NCBI GenBank assembly: GCA_001786745.1
Contig: MFTF01000011.1
Span: 1 to 32,054 of the forward strand
From: Candidatus Nomurabacteria bacterium RIFCSPHIGHO2_01_FULL_36_23
GTDB taxonomy: Bacteria > Patescibacteriota > Minisyncoccia > Phycocordibacterales > UBA9973
Direction: 5' to 3'
DNA: 32,054 nt
Position numbers and translations under genes: made by a program. This document shows positions 21,721 to 28,853 of the stretch, piece by piece; the first letter of the stretch is position 1; every line of letters begins with the position of its first letter. The notes under the pieces were generated by a model, which searched no databases, was not told where the DNA came from, and saw only the letters and a program-made list of their open reading frames with translations.

Positions 21721-22487
21721 AAAAAAGAAAGGCAATGACAACTGAAAAAGCAAGATTTGTTAGAGCAGAAGGGCACAAAGACGCTCTAGAATTTGCTTTA
21801 TCTATAGGCTTAAAAAGTGATTATAAGAACGATTCACAAGCAAAAAAAGACGTCATAGATTTATCTGGAGACGCTTATTCAGTTAAAAGCGGAAATAAAA
21901 GATGGCAAATATTTTTATATCATAAAAGCAGATTTGAAACAGATGACGCTTTTCAATCCATGAATGGTATAGGTCAAATATTAATTAAATGCATAGAGCT
22001 TTATCCTGAAAATTTTGAAGATTATCAAAAAAATAAAAAATTCTATAAAGAGAAATTAAGATTTTTAATGAAAGAACTTCTTAAAAAATTTCAAGAAAAA
22101 AGACGTGTTAAAACTTTTTTGGGAAAATCTATATTTAATGGAGGAGAAGTTAATTATTGGGCGGTTAAACACAATAATATTTTTCATGTTTTTTCTTATA
22201 AAGATGTAATTGATACTTTTGCCGATAATTTAATGGTTGCTAATTCTAAAGCGAGAAGTAAAAAAGAAACTTCGGAACAAAAAGTATTATTTAAATATAA
22301 AGGTAATAATTTAGGCGAATTGGAAATGAGGAATAGTGGCCCCAATCACTATAAAGAAGTCTTATTTGTGATGAATAAATTAAAAGTATTAGATTTGCTT
22401 TTTGATAAAATTCCAATGAAAAAGAAATTAAACAATAAGGTCTTATTATACGGGGAATCGAAAAAGAAAATAGGTCGTTGGGATTAA
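21717..22487 (+). CDS. Putative type II restriction endonuclease
   Basis: 256 residues. Not assigned to a named family by eye. Its position, overlapping a D12 methyltransferase by 4 nt, makes it the likely cognate nuclease. A candidate metal-binding core is KKDVIDLSGDAYSVKSGNK (D45/D48, then S-V-K57), which resembles PD-(D/E)XK with Ser in place of the last acid; E19 in RAEGHKDALEFAL could be the helix acid. Later blocks FLGKSIFNGGEVNYWAVKH and DNLMVANSKARSKK are probably structural or DNA-reading. Rich in Lys and Asn like many AT-rich restriction enzymes. Confidence 0.65.
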   Translation: MKKRKAMTTEKARFVRAEGHKDALEFALSIGLKSDYKNDSQAKKDVIDLSGDAYSVKSGNKRWQIFLYHKSRFETDDAFQSMNGIGQILIKCIELYPENFEDYQKNKKFYKEKLRFLMKELLKKFQEKRRVKTFLGKSIFNGGEVNYWAVKHNNIFHVFSYKDVIDTFADNLMVANSKARSKKETSEQKVLFKYKGNNLGELEMRNSGPNHYKEVLFVMNKLKVLDLLFDKIPMKKKLNNKVLLYGESKKKIGRWD

Positions 22488-22493
22488 TATAAT
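22488..22493 (+). promoter_or_regulatory. -10 box of gap
   Basis: TATAAT right after the nuclease gene's stop, 11 nt before ATG 22505. Confidence 0.45.
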
Positions 22494-22504
22494 AATTTAT
22501 TTCC

Positions 22505-23563
22505 ATGAAAACAATTAAAGTTGGCATTAATGGTTTCGGCAGAATTGGCAGAGCATTTTTGAAGATTGCCTGGGAAAGACCAGAGATTGAAATCGTAGCA
22601 GTGAATGATTTAGGCGATATTGCCAATATGGCTTACTTGCTGAAATACGATACAGTTTATAGAGAATGGAAGCATCCCATTAGAGCCGAAGTCTCTAACG
22701 GGACAGGTGATAATTATATTATTATTAATGATAAGAAAGTAAAAGTTTTGAGAGAATTAGATCCGGCTAATCTTCCCTGGAAGGATTTGGGTGTTGATGT
22801 AGTAGTAGAATCAACGGGGCTATTTACTTCATACGATAAAGCGAGCGTACATATTAAAGCAGGAGCGAAAAAAGTTGTAATTACTGCTCCCGCCAAGGAA
22901 GAGGCGGGCAAGCCCGTTTCAGAAGAAATTCAAGGTGAAACTATTCTATTGGGCGTAAATGAAGAAAAATTCGGCGCTTGCGATATTACATCCAACGCAT
23001 CTTGCACGACAAATGCGGCATCACCCCTAATTGCTATTTTAGATGAGAGTTTGGGTATTGAAAAAGCAATATTAAATACTGTGCATGGTTATACCGCTAG
23101 TCAGTCACTAGTGGATGGACCAAATAAAAAAGATTTTCGGGAAGGTCGCGCGGCGGCGCAGAATATTGTGCCGTCTTCAACTGGCGCGGCTATCGCGGTG
23201 ACAAAAGCGTTTACCAAACTCACTGGTCTCTTTGATGGCATTTCTATCCGTGTGCCGGTACTGGCTGGATCAATAGTTGATATTACTTTTATTTCCAAAA
23301 AGAATACTTCTAAAGAAGAAGTAAATGATATTTTTAAAAAAGCGGCAAAAGACAAAAGATGGGAAGGCATTTTTAGCACGACAGAAGAAGATCTTGTTTC
23401 GTCTGATATTTTAGGAAGTCGTTATGGATCTATCGCTGATTTAAAAATGACGCGAGTGATCGGAGGGAATTTAGTGAAAGTGATGGGTTGGTATGATAAT
23501 GAAATGGGGTATGCATATACATTGGTCGATCATGTTATCAAAACTGGAAAAACTATTAAATAG
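22505..23563 (+). CDS. gap: Glyceraldehyde-3-phosphate dehydrogenase
   Basis: 352 residues (usual about 335). Rossmann start KVGINGFGRIGRAFLK, NDLGD at the NAD-specificity loop, catalytic SNASCTTNAASP with the nucleophilic Cys, HGYTASQSLVDGP with the base His, and WYDNEMGYAYTLVDH at the end. About ten extra residues (AKEEAGKPVSEEIQGET) lie just before LLGVNEEKF. The DNA there holds two overlapping inverted repeats, CCCGCC/GGCGGG and CGGGC/GCCCG (22889-22916). First gene of a gap-rpiB-rpe-like operon; it makes 1,3-bisphosphoglycerate in glycolysis. Confidence 0.96.
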   Translation: MKTIKVGINGFGRIGRAFLKIAWERPEIEIVAVNDLGDIANMAYLLKYDTVYREWKHPIRAEVSNGTGDNYIIINDKKVKVLRELDPANLPWKDLGVDVVVESTGLFTSYDKASVHIKAGAKKVVITAPAKEEAGKPVSEEIQGETILLGVNEEKFGACDITSNASCTTNAASPLIAILDESLGIEKAILNTVHGYTASQSLVDGPNKKDFREGRAAAQNIVPSSTGAAIAVTKAFTKLTGLFDGISIRVPVLAGSIVDITFISKKNTSKEEVNDIFKKAAKDKRWEGIFSTTEEDLVSSDILGSRYGSIADLKMTRVIGGNLVKVMGWYDNEMGYAYTLVDHVIKTGKTIK

Positions 23564-23564
23564 T

Positions 23565-24044
23565 ATGAAAATTTTTATTGGCACAGATCATGCAGGCTAT
23601 GTGCTTAAAGAAAAACTCATGTCTTCTTTAAAAGCTCAGGGGTATGAGATTATAGATAAGGGCGCTTATGAGTATAACGAGGGAGACGACTATCCCGACT
23701 TTGTTGTTCCCGTTGCTCGTGAAGTTTACAAAGACCCCAATAATGTAAAAGGTATTATCCTTGGCGCCACTGGAGAAGGAGAGGCGATTACCGCAAATAA
23801 ATTTCCCCATATCAGAGCGGTTGCTTACTATGGTCAATCAAAATGCATAGTAGATGATGAAGCAGACATTATAGTCAGATCAAGACAGCACAATAACACA
23901 AATATTCTTTCTCTTGGCGCAAGGTATTTAACGGAAGAAACAATGATGAAAGCCGTTGATTTATGGTTAAATACTCCCTTTAGCGAAGGTGAAAGACATA
24001 TTCGTCGTTTAGGGAAAATTGATCAAATAAGGATTAATGACTGA
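23565..24044 (+). CDS. rpiB: Ribose-5-phosphate isomerase B-like (RpiB/LacAB family)
   Basis: 159 residues from ATG 23565 (MKIFIGTDHAGYVLKEKL). The track start at 23493 lies inside gap. It isomerises ribose-5-P and ribulose-5-P. GTDHAG, DYPDFV, ANKFPHIRA and the C-terminal RHIRRLGKID are family marks. The loop is GATGEGEAITANK: the catalytic Cys of E. coli-type RpiB is absent, but a Glu occupies the position used as base in the mycobacterial type (GSGNGEQIAANK). I therefore expect an active enzyme of that type. It starts 1 nt after the gap stop and overlaps the next gene by 8 nt. Confidence 0.9.
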   Translation: MKIFIGTDHAGYVLKEKLMSSLKAQGYEIIDKGAYEYNEGDDYPDFVVPVAREVYKDPNNVKGIILGATGEGEAITANKFPHIRAVAYYGQSKCIVDDEADIIVRSRQHNNTNILSLGARYLTEETMMKAVDLWLNTPFSEGERHIRRLGKIDQIRIND

Positions 24045-24792
24045 AATAATTCCGGCTATTCTGCCGAAAAATTATGAAGATTTGAAAAATAAAATTGCCT
24101 TGGTGCGCGGAATTATTCCTATTGTTCAGATAGATATTTGTGATGGAGTTTTTGTGAAAACAGCCAGCTGGCCGTTTTCATCCCGAGCGGAGTCGAGGGA
24201 TAATGTCGAATTTTTAGATAATAATTTTGATGAACATTTTAAAAAAATTTTAAATGAAGAGGAAGGAATGCCGTTTTGGGAAGATGTTGATTTTGAACTT
24301 GATCTGATGGTTGCCAATGCAGTGGAGAATTTTGATATTTATGCTAAATTGGGTCCAAAAAGAATAATTTTTCATATTGAAGCCCTCGACCGTAGCCCTG
24401 TGGGCGAGGCAGTGGGTGGCTTGGAAGAATTTAAACATTTTTTAGAAGGGATTGATAATTATGTTCGCGATGTTGTTCAAATAGGTATTGCCGTAAATCC
24501 TGATATGCCCACTGAGCAAATTTTTCCTTTAGTTAATTCTATTGATTTTGTGCAAGTGATGGGAATAAAAAAAATCGGCTTGCAGGGAGAAGTTTTTTAT
24601 AAAAAGTGTTTTGATCAAATAAAAAAACTAAAAGAGAAATTTCCCGATGCGGTAATTTCCGTTGACGGGGGAGTGAATTTTGAAACGGCCCCCGCGCTTA
24701 TAAGCGCGGGGGCTGACCGTTTAGTTATCGGTTCGGCAATTTTCAACACGGATGATATAATTGGCGCAATAGAGAGGTTTAAAAATTTGTAA
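24037..24792 (+). CDS. Ribulose-phosphate 3-epimerase-like TIM barrel
   Basis: 251 residues (usual about 220). The barrel order is kept: EIIPAILPKNYEDL, VQIDICDGVFV, FELDLMVANAVENF, IGIAVNPDMPTEQIF, VQVMGIKKIG, ISVDGGVNFETAPALISAGADRLVIGSAIF. However, the first metal-binding His (normally HVDVMDG) is Gln and the second (normally DVHLM) is Asp. The glycine-rich phosphate loop NPGFGGQ is replaced by IKKIGLQGE. Two insertions (SSRAESRDNVE; LDRSPVGEAVGG) add length. Epimerase activity is plausible from operon context with rpiB but not assured. A 26-nt perfect palindrome lies in the conserved C-terminal block. Confidence 0.75.
   Translation: MTEIIPAILPKNYEDLKNKIALVRGIIPIVQIDICDGVFVKTASWPFSSRAESRDNVEFLDNNFDEHFKKILNEEEGMPFWEDVDFELDLMVANAVENFDIYAKLGPKRIIFHIEALDRSPVGEAVGGLEEFKHFLEGIDNYVRDVVQIGIAVNPDMPTEQIFPLVNSIDFVQVMGIKKIGLQGEVFYKKCFDQIKKLKEKFPDAVISVDGGVNFETAPALISAGADRLVIGSAIFNTDDIIGAIERFKNL
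24688..24713. repeat. 26-nt perfect palindrome inside the rpe-like gene
   Basis: GCCCCCGCGCTTA followed by its exact reverse complement TAAGCGCGGGGGC. Encodes PALISAGA, which aligns to conserved epimerase sequence without an insertion. Confidence 0.85.
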
Positions 24793-24798
24793 AATAAA

Positions 24799-25110
24799 GT
24801 GAATAGAGTGAAATTTATAAAAAATGACACATATGATTTTATAAAATCTTTTGATGATAATTTAACAACTAAAATTTTCGGTTTATTAGAAATTCTTGAT
24901 CAGCTAGGAGTGTACCTTGGGTCACCAAAGTTAAAGAAAATAACTAAAAAAATCTACGAATTAAGAATTGTGGGGAAAATTTCAGTAAGAATTTTGTGTA
25001 CTTTCTTTGGGAATGAAATATACATACTGCATGCATTTATTAAAAAAAGTCAAAAAATACCACCCAAAGAACTAGAAAGGGCTATCCACAGGTTGAGGTA
25101 CTTGCGCTAA
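24799..25110 (+). CDS. HigB/RelE-type toxin
   Basis: 103 residues; GTG 24799 is the track start and GTG 24808 (VKFIKNDTYDFIKSF) is equally possible. The RelE/HigB fold is suggested by KFIKNDTYDFIKSF, LGSPKLKKITKKIYELRI, KISVRILCTFFGNEIYILHAFIKKSQKIPPKELERAIHRL. The closing K-K-S-Q-K-I-P-P-x-E block is typical of HigB-like mRNA interferases that cleave mRNA on the ribosome. It is followed 32 nt later by an HTH antitoxin, the toxin-first order of HigBA. It starts 6 nt after the rpe-like stop. Confidence 0.85.
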   Translation: MNRVKFIKNDTYDFIKSFDDNLTTKIFGLLEILDQLGVYLGSPKLKKITKKIYELRIVGKISVRILCTFFGNEIYILHAFIKKSQKIPPKELERAIHRLRYLR

Positions 25111-25121
25111 GATAGCATATA

Positions 25122-25130
25122 TGATATTAT
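25122..25130 (+). promoter_or_regulatory. Extended -10 (TGATATTAT) before the antitoxin
   Basis: Lies between toxin and antitoxin, 12 nt before ATG 25143. It would let the antitoxin be made independently of the toxin. Confidence 0.45.
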
Positions 25131-25142
25131 ACATAACATAAC

Positions 25143-25409
25143 ATGAAAACATTAGCGGATTTAAAAAGAGAATTATTTAAAAGACCAGGTGTAAGAAAAG
25201 CTTATGCTGAAATGCAACCAGAATTTCAAATTATTAGTAAGCTTGCTTTAGCTCGTGCAAAAAAGGGATTTTCTCAAAGAAATTTAGCTAGAAAAATTGG
25301 GATAACCCAATCTGCCCTTGCTCGTTTTGAATCCGGTAATACTAATCCGACTCTTTCATTTATCCAAAAAATAACAAGCGGTCTTGGTTTAAAATTATTA
25401 GTTAAATAA
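25143..25409 (+). CDS. HigA-type antitoxin, XRE helix-turn-helix
   Basis: 88 residues. The N-terminal LKRELFKRPGVRKAYAEMQPEFQIISKL is the usual HigA lead-in, and ARAKKGFSQRNLARKIGITQSALARFESGNTNPTLSFIQKITSGLGL is a complete XRE/Cro DNA-binding domain. It neutralises the preceding toxin and probably represses the pair. Ends at a hairpin terminator (25421-25450). Confidence 0.9.
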   Translation: MKTLADLKRELFKRPGVRKAYAEMQPEFQIISKLALARAKKGFSQRNLARKIGITQSALARFESGNTNPTLSFIQKITSGLGLKLLVK

Positions 25410-25420
25410 AAAATATTTTT

Positions 25421-25450
25421 AAGTCGTTAGGCAAAACCTAAGGACTTTTT
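25421..25450. terminator. Bidirectional-looking terminator after the toxin-antitoxin pair
   Basis: AAGTC-g-TTAGG-caaaa-CCTAA-g-GACTT followed by T-run; an A/T-rich stretch is also present on the other side. Lies between convergent genes. The core CGTTAGGCAAAACCTAA nearly matches a copy at 30492-30512 inside the lamin-tail gene. Confidence 0.75.
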
Positions 25451-25458
25451 GTAGTTTA

Positions 25459-25797
25459 CTAAGCAAAAGGATCAGAGGGGGATGCTACATATTTACACAT
25501 TATTTTATAGGCCTCATAAAAATCTTTAGTAAATGGTCTTATTGCTTCATCGAATCCTTTTGACATATCTCGATGTTTAACTTTTTCAAATAATAATGTT
25601 GCTAAAGTAGGATTTTCAGCAGCAAATTTTTTATAACATTCCCTTTTTCTATAGGTTTCACCAGTCCAACTGTCCACAAAAAATAAGCTAAAATTCATGT
25701 AACGCGGACCATTTTCCGGAGTATAGACACTAAATTCTTCAAAGCTTAGAGCTTCTGGTCCTTTTTCTGGTGGCGTCATTGGTGGTTGGGGATCCAT
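25459..25797 (-). CDS. Hypothetical protein
   Basis: 112 residues, Pro-rich start (MDPQPPMTPPEKGPEALSF) then a soluble, aromatic-rich body (YMNFSLFFVDSWTGETYRKRECYKKF). No known motif or membrane segment. A TATAAT on its strand lies 8 nt before the ATG, back to back with the transketolase promoter, and a terminator follows the stop, so it is a real unit. Function unknown. Confidence 0.65.
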   Translation of the reverse strand: MDPQPPMTPPEKGPEALSFEEFSVYTPENGPRYMNFSLFFVDSWTGETYRKRECYKKFAAENPTLATLLFEKVKHRDMSKGFDEAIRPFTKDFYEAYKIMCKYVASPSDPFA

Positions 25798-25803
25798 ATA
25801 TAG

Positions 25804-25829
25804 CCATTATAACATAATGGAGTTATAAT
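25804..25829. promoter_or_regulatory. Divergent leaderless promoters with a palindrome
   Basis: Minus TATAAT at 25806-25811 serves the 25797 gene (8-nt gap); plus TATAAT at 25824-25829 serves transketolase (7-nt gap). CCATTAT-aac-ATAATGG (25804-25820) is a perfect inverted repeat covering the minus -10, a candidate shared operator. Confidence 0.5.
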
Positions 25830-25836
25830 TAAGGTA

Positions 25837-26715
25837 ATGGCATTTTTATCAGACACTAAAATTAAAGAACTTGAAGTGAAAGCGAATAATATTCGTAAGT
25901 CCGTTATTGAAATGCTTATTGAAGCAAGGAGTGGGCATACAGCCGGACCACTTGGGATGGCGGATGTTTTTACGCTTTTTTACTTCCACATCCTAAAGCA
26001 TGACCCCAAAAATCCATCTTGGGAAGAACGCGACAGATTAGTGCTTTCCAACGGTCATATTTGTCCGGCGCTATACGCAACGATGGCGCACGTGGGTTAC
26101 TTTCCCATTGAGGAATTAAAAACTTTGCGCAAGTTCGGTACTCGGTTGCAAGGACATCCGCACCGAGAATATTTACCCCTGCTTGAAACTTCATCCGGGC
26201 CTCTCGGTCTCGGACTTTCACAAGCTGTCGGTATGGCGCTGGCCGATAGAATGGATCAAAAAGATAAAGATAGGTTTATTTATTGTTTTATGTCTGACGG
26301 CGAGCTGGATGAAGGAAATTCTTGGGAAGGAATTATGCTGGCTGGAAAAAATAAATTAAGAAATTTAATTGCCGTGGTTGATAGAAATAATATACAAATA
26401 GACGGTTTTACTGAAGACACAATGCCTCTTGAACCGCTAGTGGACAAATGGCGGGCTTTTAATTGGCATGTAATAGAAGTTTCAGGACATGATTTTAGAG
26501 CTATAAACGAAGCAGTAGAAGAAGCGCAAGCGGTGTATGAAAAGCCGATAGTTATTATTGCCCATACGATACCCGGCAAAGGTGTTCATGAATTTGAACG
26601 GGATTATAAGTGGCACGGTTATGACCTTAATAGTGGCAAGGCGAAAGAAGATTACACTATGGCTCTGAAAGAATTAAGAACACTAGGAGGACAAATAAAA
26701 AGTGAGCATCAGTAG
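25837..26715 (+). CDS. Transketolase, N-terminal (ThDP-binding) subunit
   Basis: 292 residues. Split transketolase alpha-like part: SGHTAGPLGMADVFTLFYFHIL, SNGHICPALYATMAHVGYF, RLQGHPHREYLPLLETSSGPLGLGLSQAVGMA, and the thiamine diphosphate/Mg motif GDGELDEGNSWEG...VVDRNN. It transfers two-carbon units between sugar phosphates. The partner subunit starts 5 nt after the stop, so they are co-translated. Leaderless promoter 7 nt upstream. Confidence 0.95.
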   Translation: MAFLSDTKIKELEVKANNIRKSVIEMLIEARSGHTAGPLGMADVFTLFYFHILKHDPKNPSWEERDRLVLSNGHICPALYATMAHVGYFPIEELKTLRKFGTRLQGHPHREYLPLLETSSGPLGLGLSQAVGMALADRMDQKDKDRFIYCFMSDGELDEGNSWEGIMLAGKNKLRNLIAVVDRNNIQIDGFTEDTMPLEPLVDKWRAFNWHVIEVSGHDFRAINEAVEEAQAVYEKPIVIIAHTIPGKGVHEFERDYKWHGYDLNSGKAKEDYTMALKELRTLGGQIKSEHQ

Positions 26716-26720
26716 AATTT

Positions 26721-27743
26721 ATGTTAAATCCAAATTTAAAATTAAATCCAAAAATTTTCAATGCCGATGTTGAACAAGCGCCTATCCGAAAAGGTTTTGG
26801 GGAAGGATTAGTGAAGGCAGGGGAGGCAGACAGCAATATCGTAGCTCTTTGCGCGGATTTAACCGAATCCACCCAGATGATTTTTTTTAAAGAAAAATTT
26901 CCGGAGCGTTTTGTGGAAGTTGGGGTGGCAGAGCAAAATTTGGCAACAGTCGCTTCCGGTATGGCAACCATGGGAAAAATTCCTTTTATTTCCAGTTATG
27001 CAATGTTTTCTCCCGGGCGTAATTGGGAACAAATCAGGACGACAATAGCTTATAACGATAGACCGGTGAAAATAGCGGGCTCGCATGCGGGTATTTCTGT
27101 CGGACCCGACGGGGGCACTCATCAAATGCTTGAAGATATTGCTTTAATGCGGGTGGTGCCGAATATGGATGTGCTTAGTCCGTGCGATAGCATAGAAGCC
27201 AAAAAAGCGACACTCTTGCTTGCGAAAACCGGAAAGCCGGCTTATTTGCGTTTGGCTCGAGAAAAAACACCGATCATCACTACAGAGGAGACTCCTTTTA
27301 ATATTGGCAAAGCGGAAACCTACTGGATGCCGGATGTCGGACTGGCGCAAGTGGGAATAATTGCGACCGGCGGGCTTCTGTATCGCGCAATACTTGCCGC
27401 CAAAGAATTAGAAAATCCGCCAGCTGGCGGAGAAGGAATAAAAATTAAAGTAATGAATTTGTCCAGCATCAAGCCGATAGATGTGGAAGCGATAGTGGCT
27501 CTGGCAAAAGAAACCAGGGCAATAGTAACAGTTGAAGAACATCAAGTTGCGGGAGGAATGGGTTCGGCAGTGGCAGAAGTCCTCGCGCAAAATTATCCTG
27601 TCCCAATAGAATTTATCGGCGTACAAGACAATTTTGGACAATCCGGCGCGCCAGATGAGCTCATAGAGCATTATGGTATGGGTAAAGATTCTATCAAAGA
27701 AGCAGTAAAAAAAGTGTTAGCAAGAAAAAATAGTATAATATAA
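26721..27743 (+). CDS. Transketolase, C-terminal (pyrimidine-binding) subunit
   Basis: 340 residues. CADLTESTQMIFFKEKFPERFVEVGVAEQNLATVASGMA carries the glutamate that activates ThDP (VAEQN). SHAGISVGPDGGTHQMLEDIALMR and the C-terminal regulatory domain (IVTVEEHQVAGGMGSAVAEVLA) follow. The DXS-like organisation is normal for split transketolases. Between two domains, residues 231-237 read ENPPAGG, encoded by a 21-nt palindromic string also present in dnaE. Works with the preceding gene. Confidence 0.95.
   Translation: MLNPNLKLNPKIFNADVEQAPIRKGFGEGLVKAGEADSNIVALCADLTESTQMIFFKEKFPERFVEVGVAEQNLATVASGMATMGKIPFISSYAMFSPGRNWEQIRTTIAYNDRPVKIAGSHAGISVGPDGGTHQMLEDIALMRVVPNMDVLSPCDSIEAKKATLLLAKTGKPAYLRLAREKTPIITTEETPFNIGKAETYWMPDVGLAQVGIIATGGLLYRAILAAKELENPPAGGEGIKIKVMNLSSIKPIDVEAIVALAKETRAIVTVEEHQVAGGMGSAVAEVLAQNYPVPIEFIGVQDNFGQSGAPDELIEHYGMGKDSIKEAVKKVLARKNSII
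27412..27432. repeat. 21-nt palindrome-centred repeat, copy in transketolase
   Basis: AAAATCCGCCAGCTGGCGGAG, identical over 21 nt to the copy in dnaE (18099-18119, opposite strand) and read in the same codon phase, giving NPPAGG in both proteins. Confidence 0.8.
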
Positions 27744-27753
27744 ATATAAAATC

Positions 27754-28145
27754 ATGAACAAACAAAGAATTTTAAATTGGATTGGATGTTTTTGGTTACT
27801 ACTAAATTGGTTACTACTAAATTTACCAATTTTTCCTCTTCCTTTTGGGGGATCATTTCTTTTTATATTGCCTCAAAATATTTATATTGTAGTAGCATTT
27901 TTGGTTTTATTTGTAATGATGATTATAAATAAAGTTTTTACACAAAAATTACTTCTACAGCTGTATTTACCTGTGTATGTGTAATAGCTTTCGCTCTTCT
28001 ACATTCAGATAAAATTCAAGCTTATTTAGGGTCATCTACGGATGGGACACCCTATGTACTAATAATAGTTATAGTATTTATCATATTAAAACTTGGGGCT
28101 ACTATCTATAGGATATATGGGAACCTAAGAAGCAAAGCTAAATAG
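27754..28145 (+). pseudogene. Small membrane protein with a frameshift
   Basis: The first frame (27754-27984) encodes three hydrophobic segments and then drifts into LLLQLYLPVYV. From about 27945 a second frame continues with TSTAVFTCVCVIAFALLHSDKIQ and another membrane helix (YVLIIVIVFIILKLGATIYRIYG), ending at TAG 28143-28145. Adding one A to the A5 run at 27944-27948 joins them into one protein of about 130 residues with four helices. Either a real mutation or a homopolymer read error. Family not recognised. A TATAAT at 27734-27739 is inside the transketolase 3' end. Confidence 0.6.
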
Positions 28146-28157
28146 CCATCATAGAGA

Positions 28158-28178
28158 TACATAGGAAACTCCTATGTA
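28158..28178 (+). repeat. REP hairpin upstream of the transposase
   Basis: TACATAGGA-aac-TCCTATGTA, perfect 9-bp stem with a 3-nt loop, 22 nt before the transposase start. Identical to the second unit of the downstream pair. Confidence 0.85.
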
Positions 28179-28182
28179 AGTA

Positions 28183-28191
28183 TGCTATACT
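28183..28191 (+). promoter_or_regulatory. Extended -10 (TGCTATACT) of the transposase gene
   Basis: Begins 5 nt after the REP hairpin and ends 9 nt before ATG 28201, so REP binding could affect expression. Confidence 0.45.
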
Positions 28192-28200
28192 ACTTATTAC

Positions 28201-28842
28201 ATGGCTTTAAGAAAACAAGTTTTTGCTCCAGGTGAATACTATCATTTATATAATCGCGGTACTGAAAAAAGAATAATCTTTTTAGATCAACAAGATTACT
28301 ATCACTTTTTGTTTTTAATGTACATTTGCAATACAGAAAAAAGTATTACATTGAGAAGCGTCGGTAACGGAGAATTTTTTGAACCAGGAGAAACCATTAT
28401 TGATATAGGAGCTTTTTGTTTAATGCCTAATCATTTCCATATTCTTGTTCATGAAAAAATAGAAAACGGGATTTCCAAATATATGCGCAAATTATTAACT
28501 GGATATTCAATGTATTTTAACAAAAAATATAAAAGGACTGGAAAACTATATGAGGGTGTTTTTAAATCAACTCATGCAAATAAAGACACATATCTAAAAT
28601 ATCTTTATTCATATATACATTTAAATCCAGCAAAATTAGTTGACAAAAATTGGAGAGAAAAAAGGGGTCAAGCAACTACAAAACTTTTGCATTACGTATT
28701 GCGCTATCCATACTCAAGCATAAAAGAATATCAGAGCGGAAAGTTCAAAATTATAAACCCCATTCAATTTCCAAACTACTTCAAAAAGCCAATAGATCAC
28801 AAGAATGAACTATTTGAATGGCTTAGCGCTGATCCTTTTTAA
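28201..28842 (+). CDS. REP-associated tyrosine transposase (RAYT, IS200-like Y1)
   Basis: 213 residues of the TnpA-REP type. YYHLYNRGTEKRIIF is the family opening. The HUH motif is LMPNHFHILVHE, the catalytic Tyr is expected in KYMRKLLTGYSMYFNKKYKR, and GKLYEGVFKST plus LYSYIHLNPAKL complete the signature. These HUH nucleases cut and join single-stranded REP hairpins. Hairpin units of the same sequence flank the gene on both sides (28158-28178 and 28854-28892), so gene plus REPs form a self-contained module. All key residues are present and the protein is full length. Confidence 0.93.
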   Translation: MALRKQVFAPGEYYHLYNRGTEKRIIFLDQQDYYHFLFLMYICNTEKSITLRSVGNGEFFEPGETIIDIGAFCLMPNHFHILVHEKIENGISKYMRKLLTGYSMYFNKKYKRTGKLYEGVFKSTHANKDTYLKYLYSYIHLNPAKLVDKNWREKRGQATTKLLHYVLRYPYSSIKEYQSGKFKIINPIQFPNYFKKPIDHKNELFEWLSADPF

Positions 28843-28853
28843 ATTACATAGAT

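Noticed and set aside
24172-24205. CATCCCGAGCGGAGTCGAGGGAT in the rpe-like gene as a perfect palindrome
   Set aside because: Arms pair only partly (CCC/GGG plus two more pairs); it looks like an inserted segment but not a clean palindrome.
25081-25092. CTATCCACAGG as a second DnaA box
   Set aside because: One mismatch to TTATNCACA and inside the toxin coding sequence with no partner boxes.
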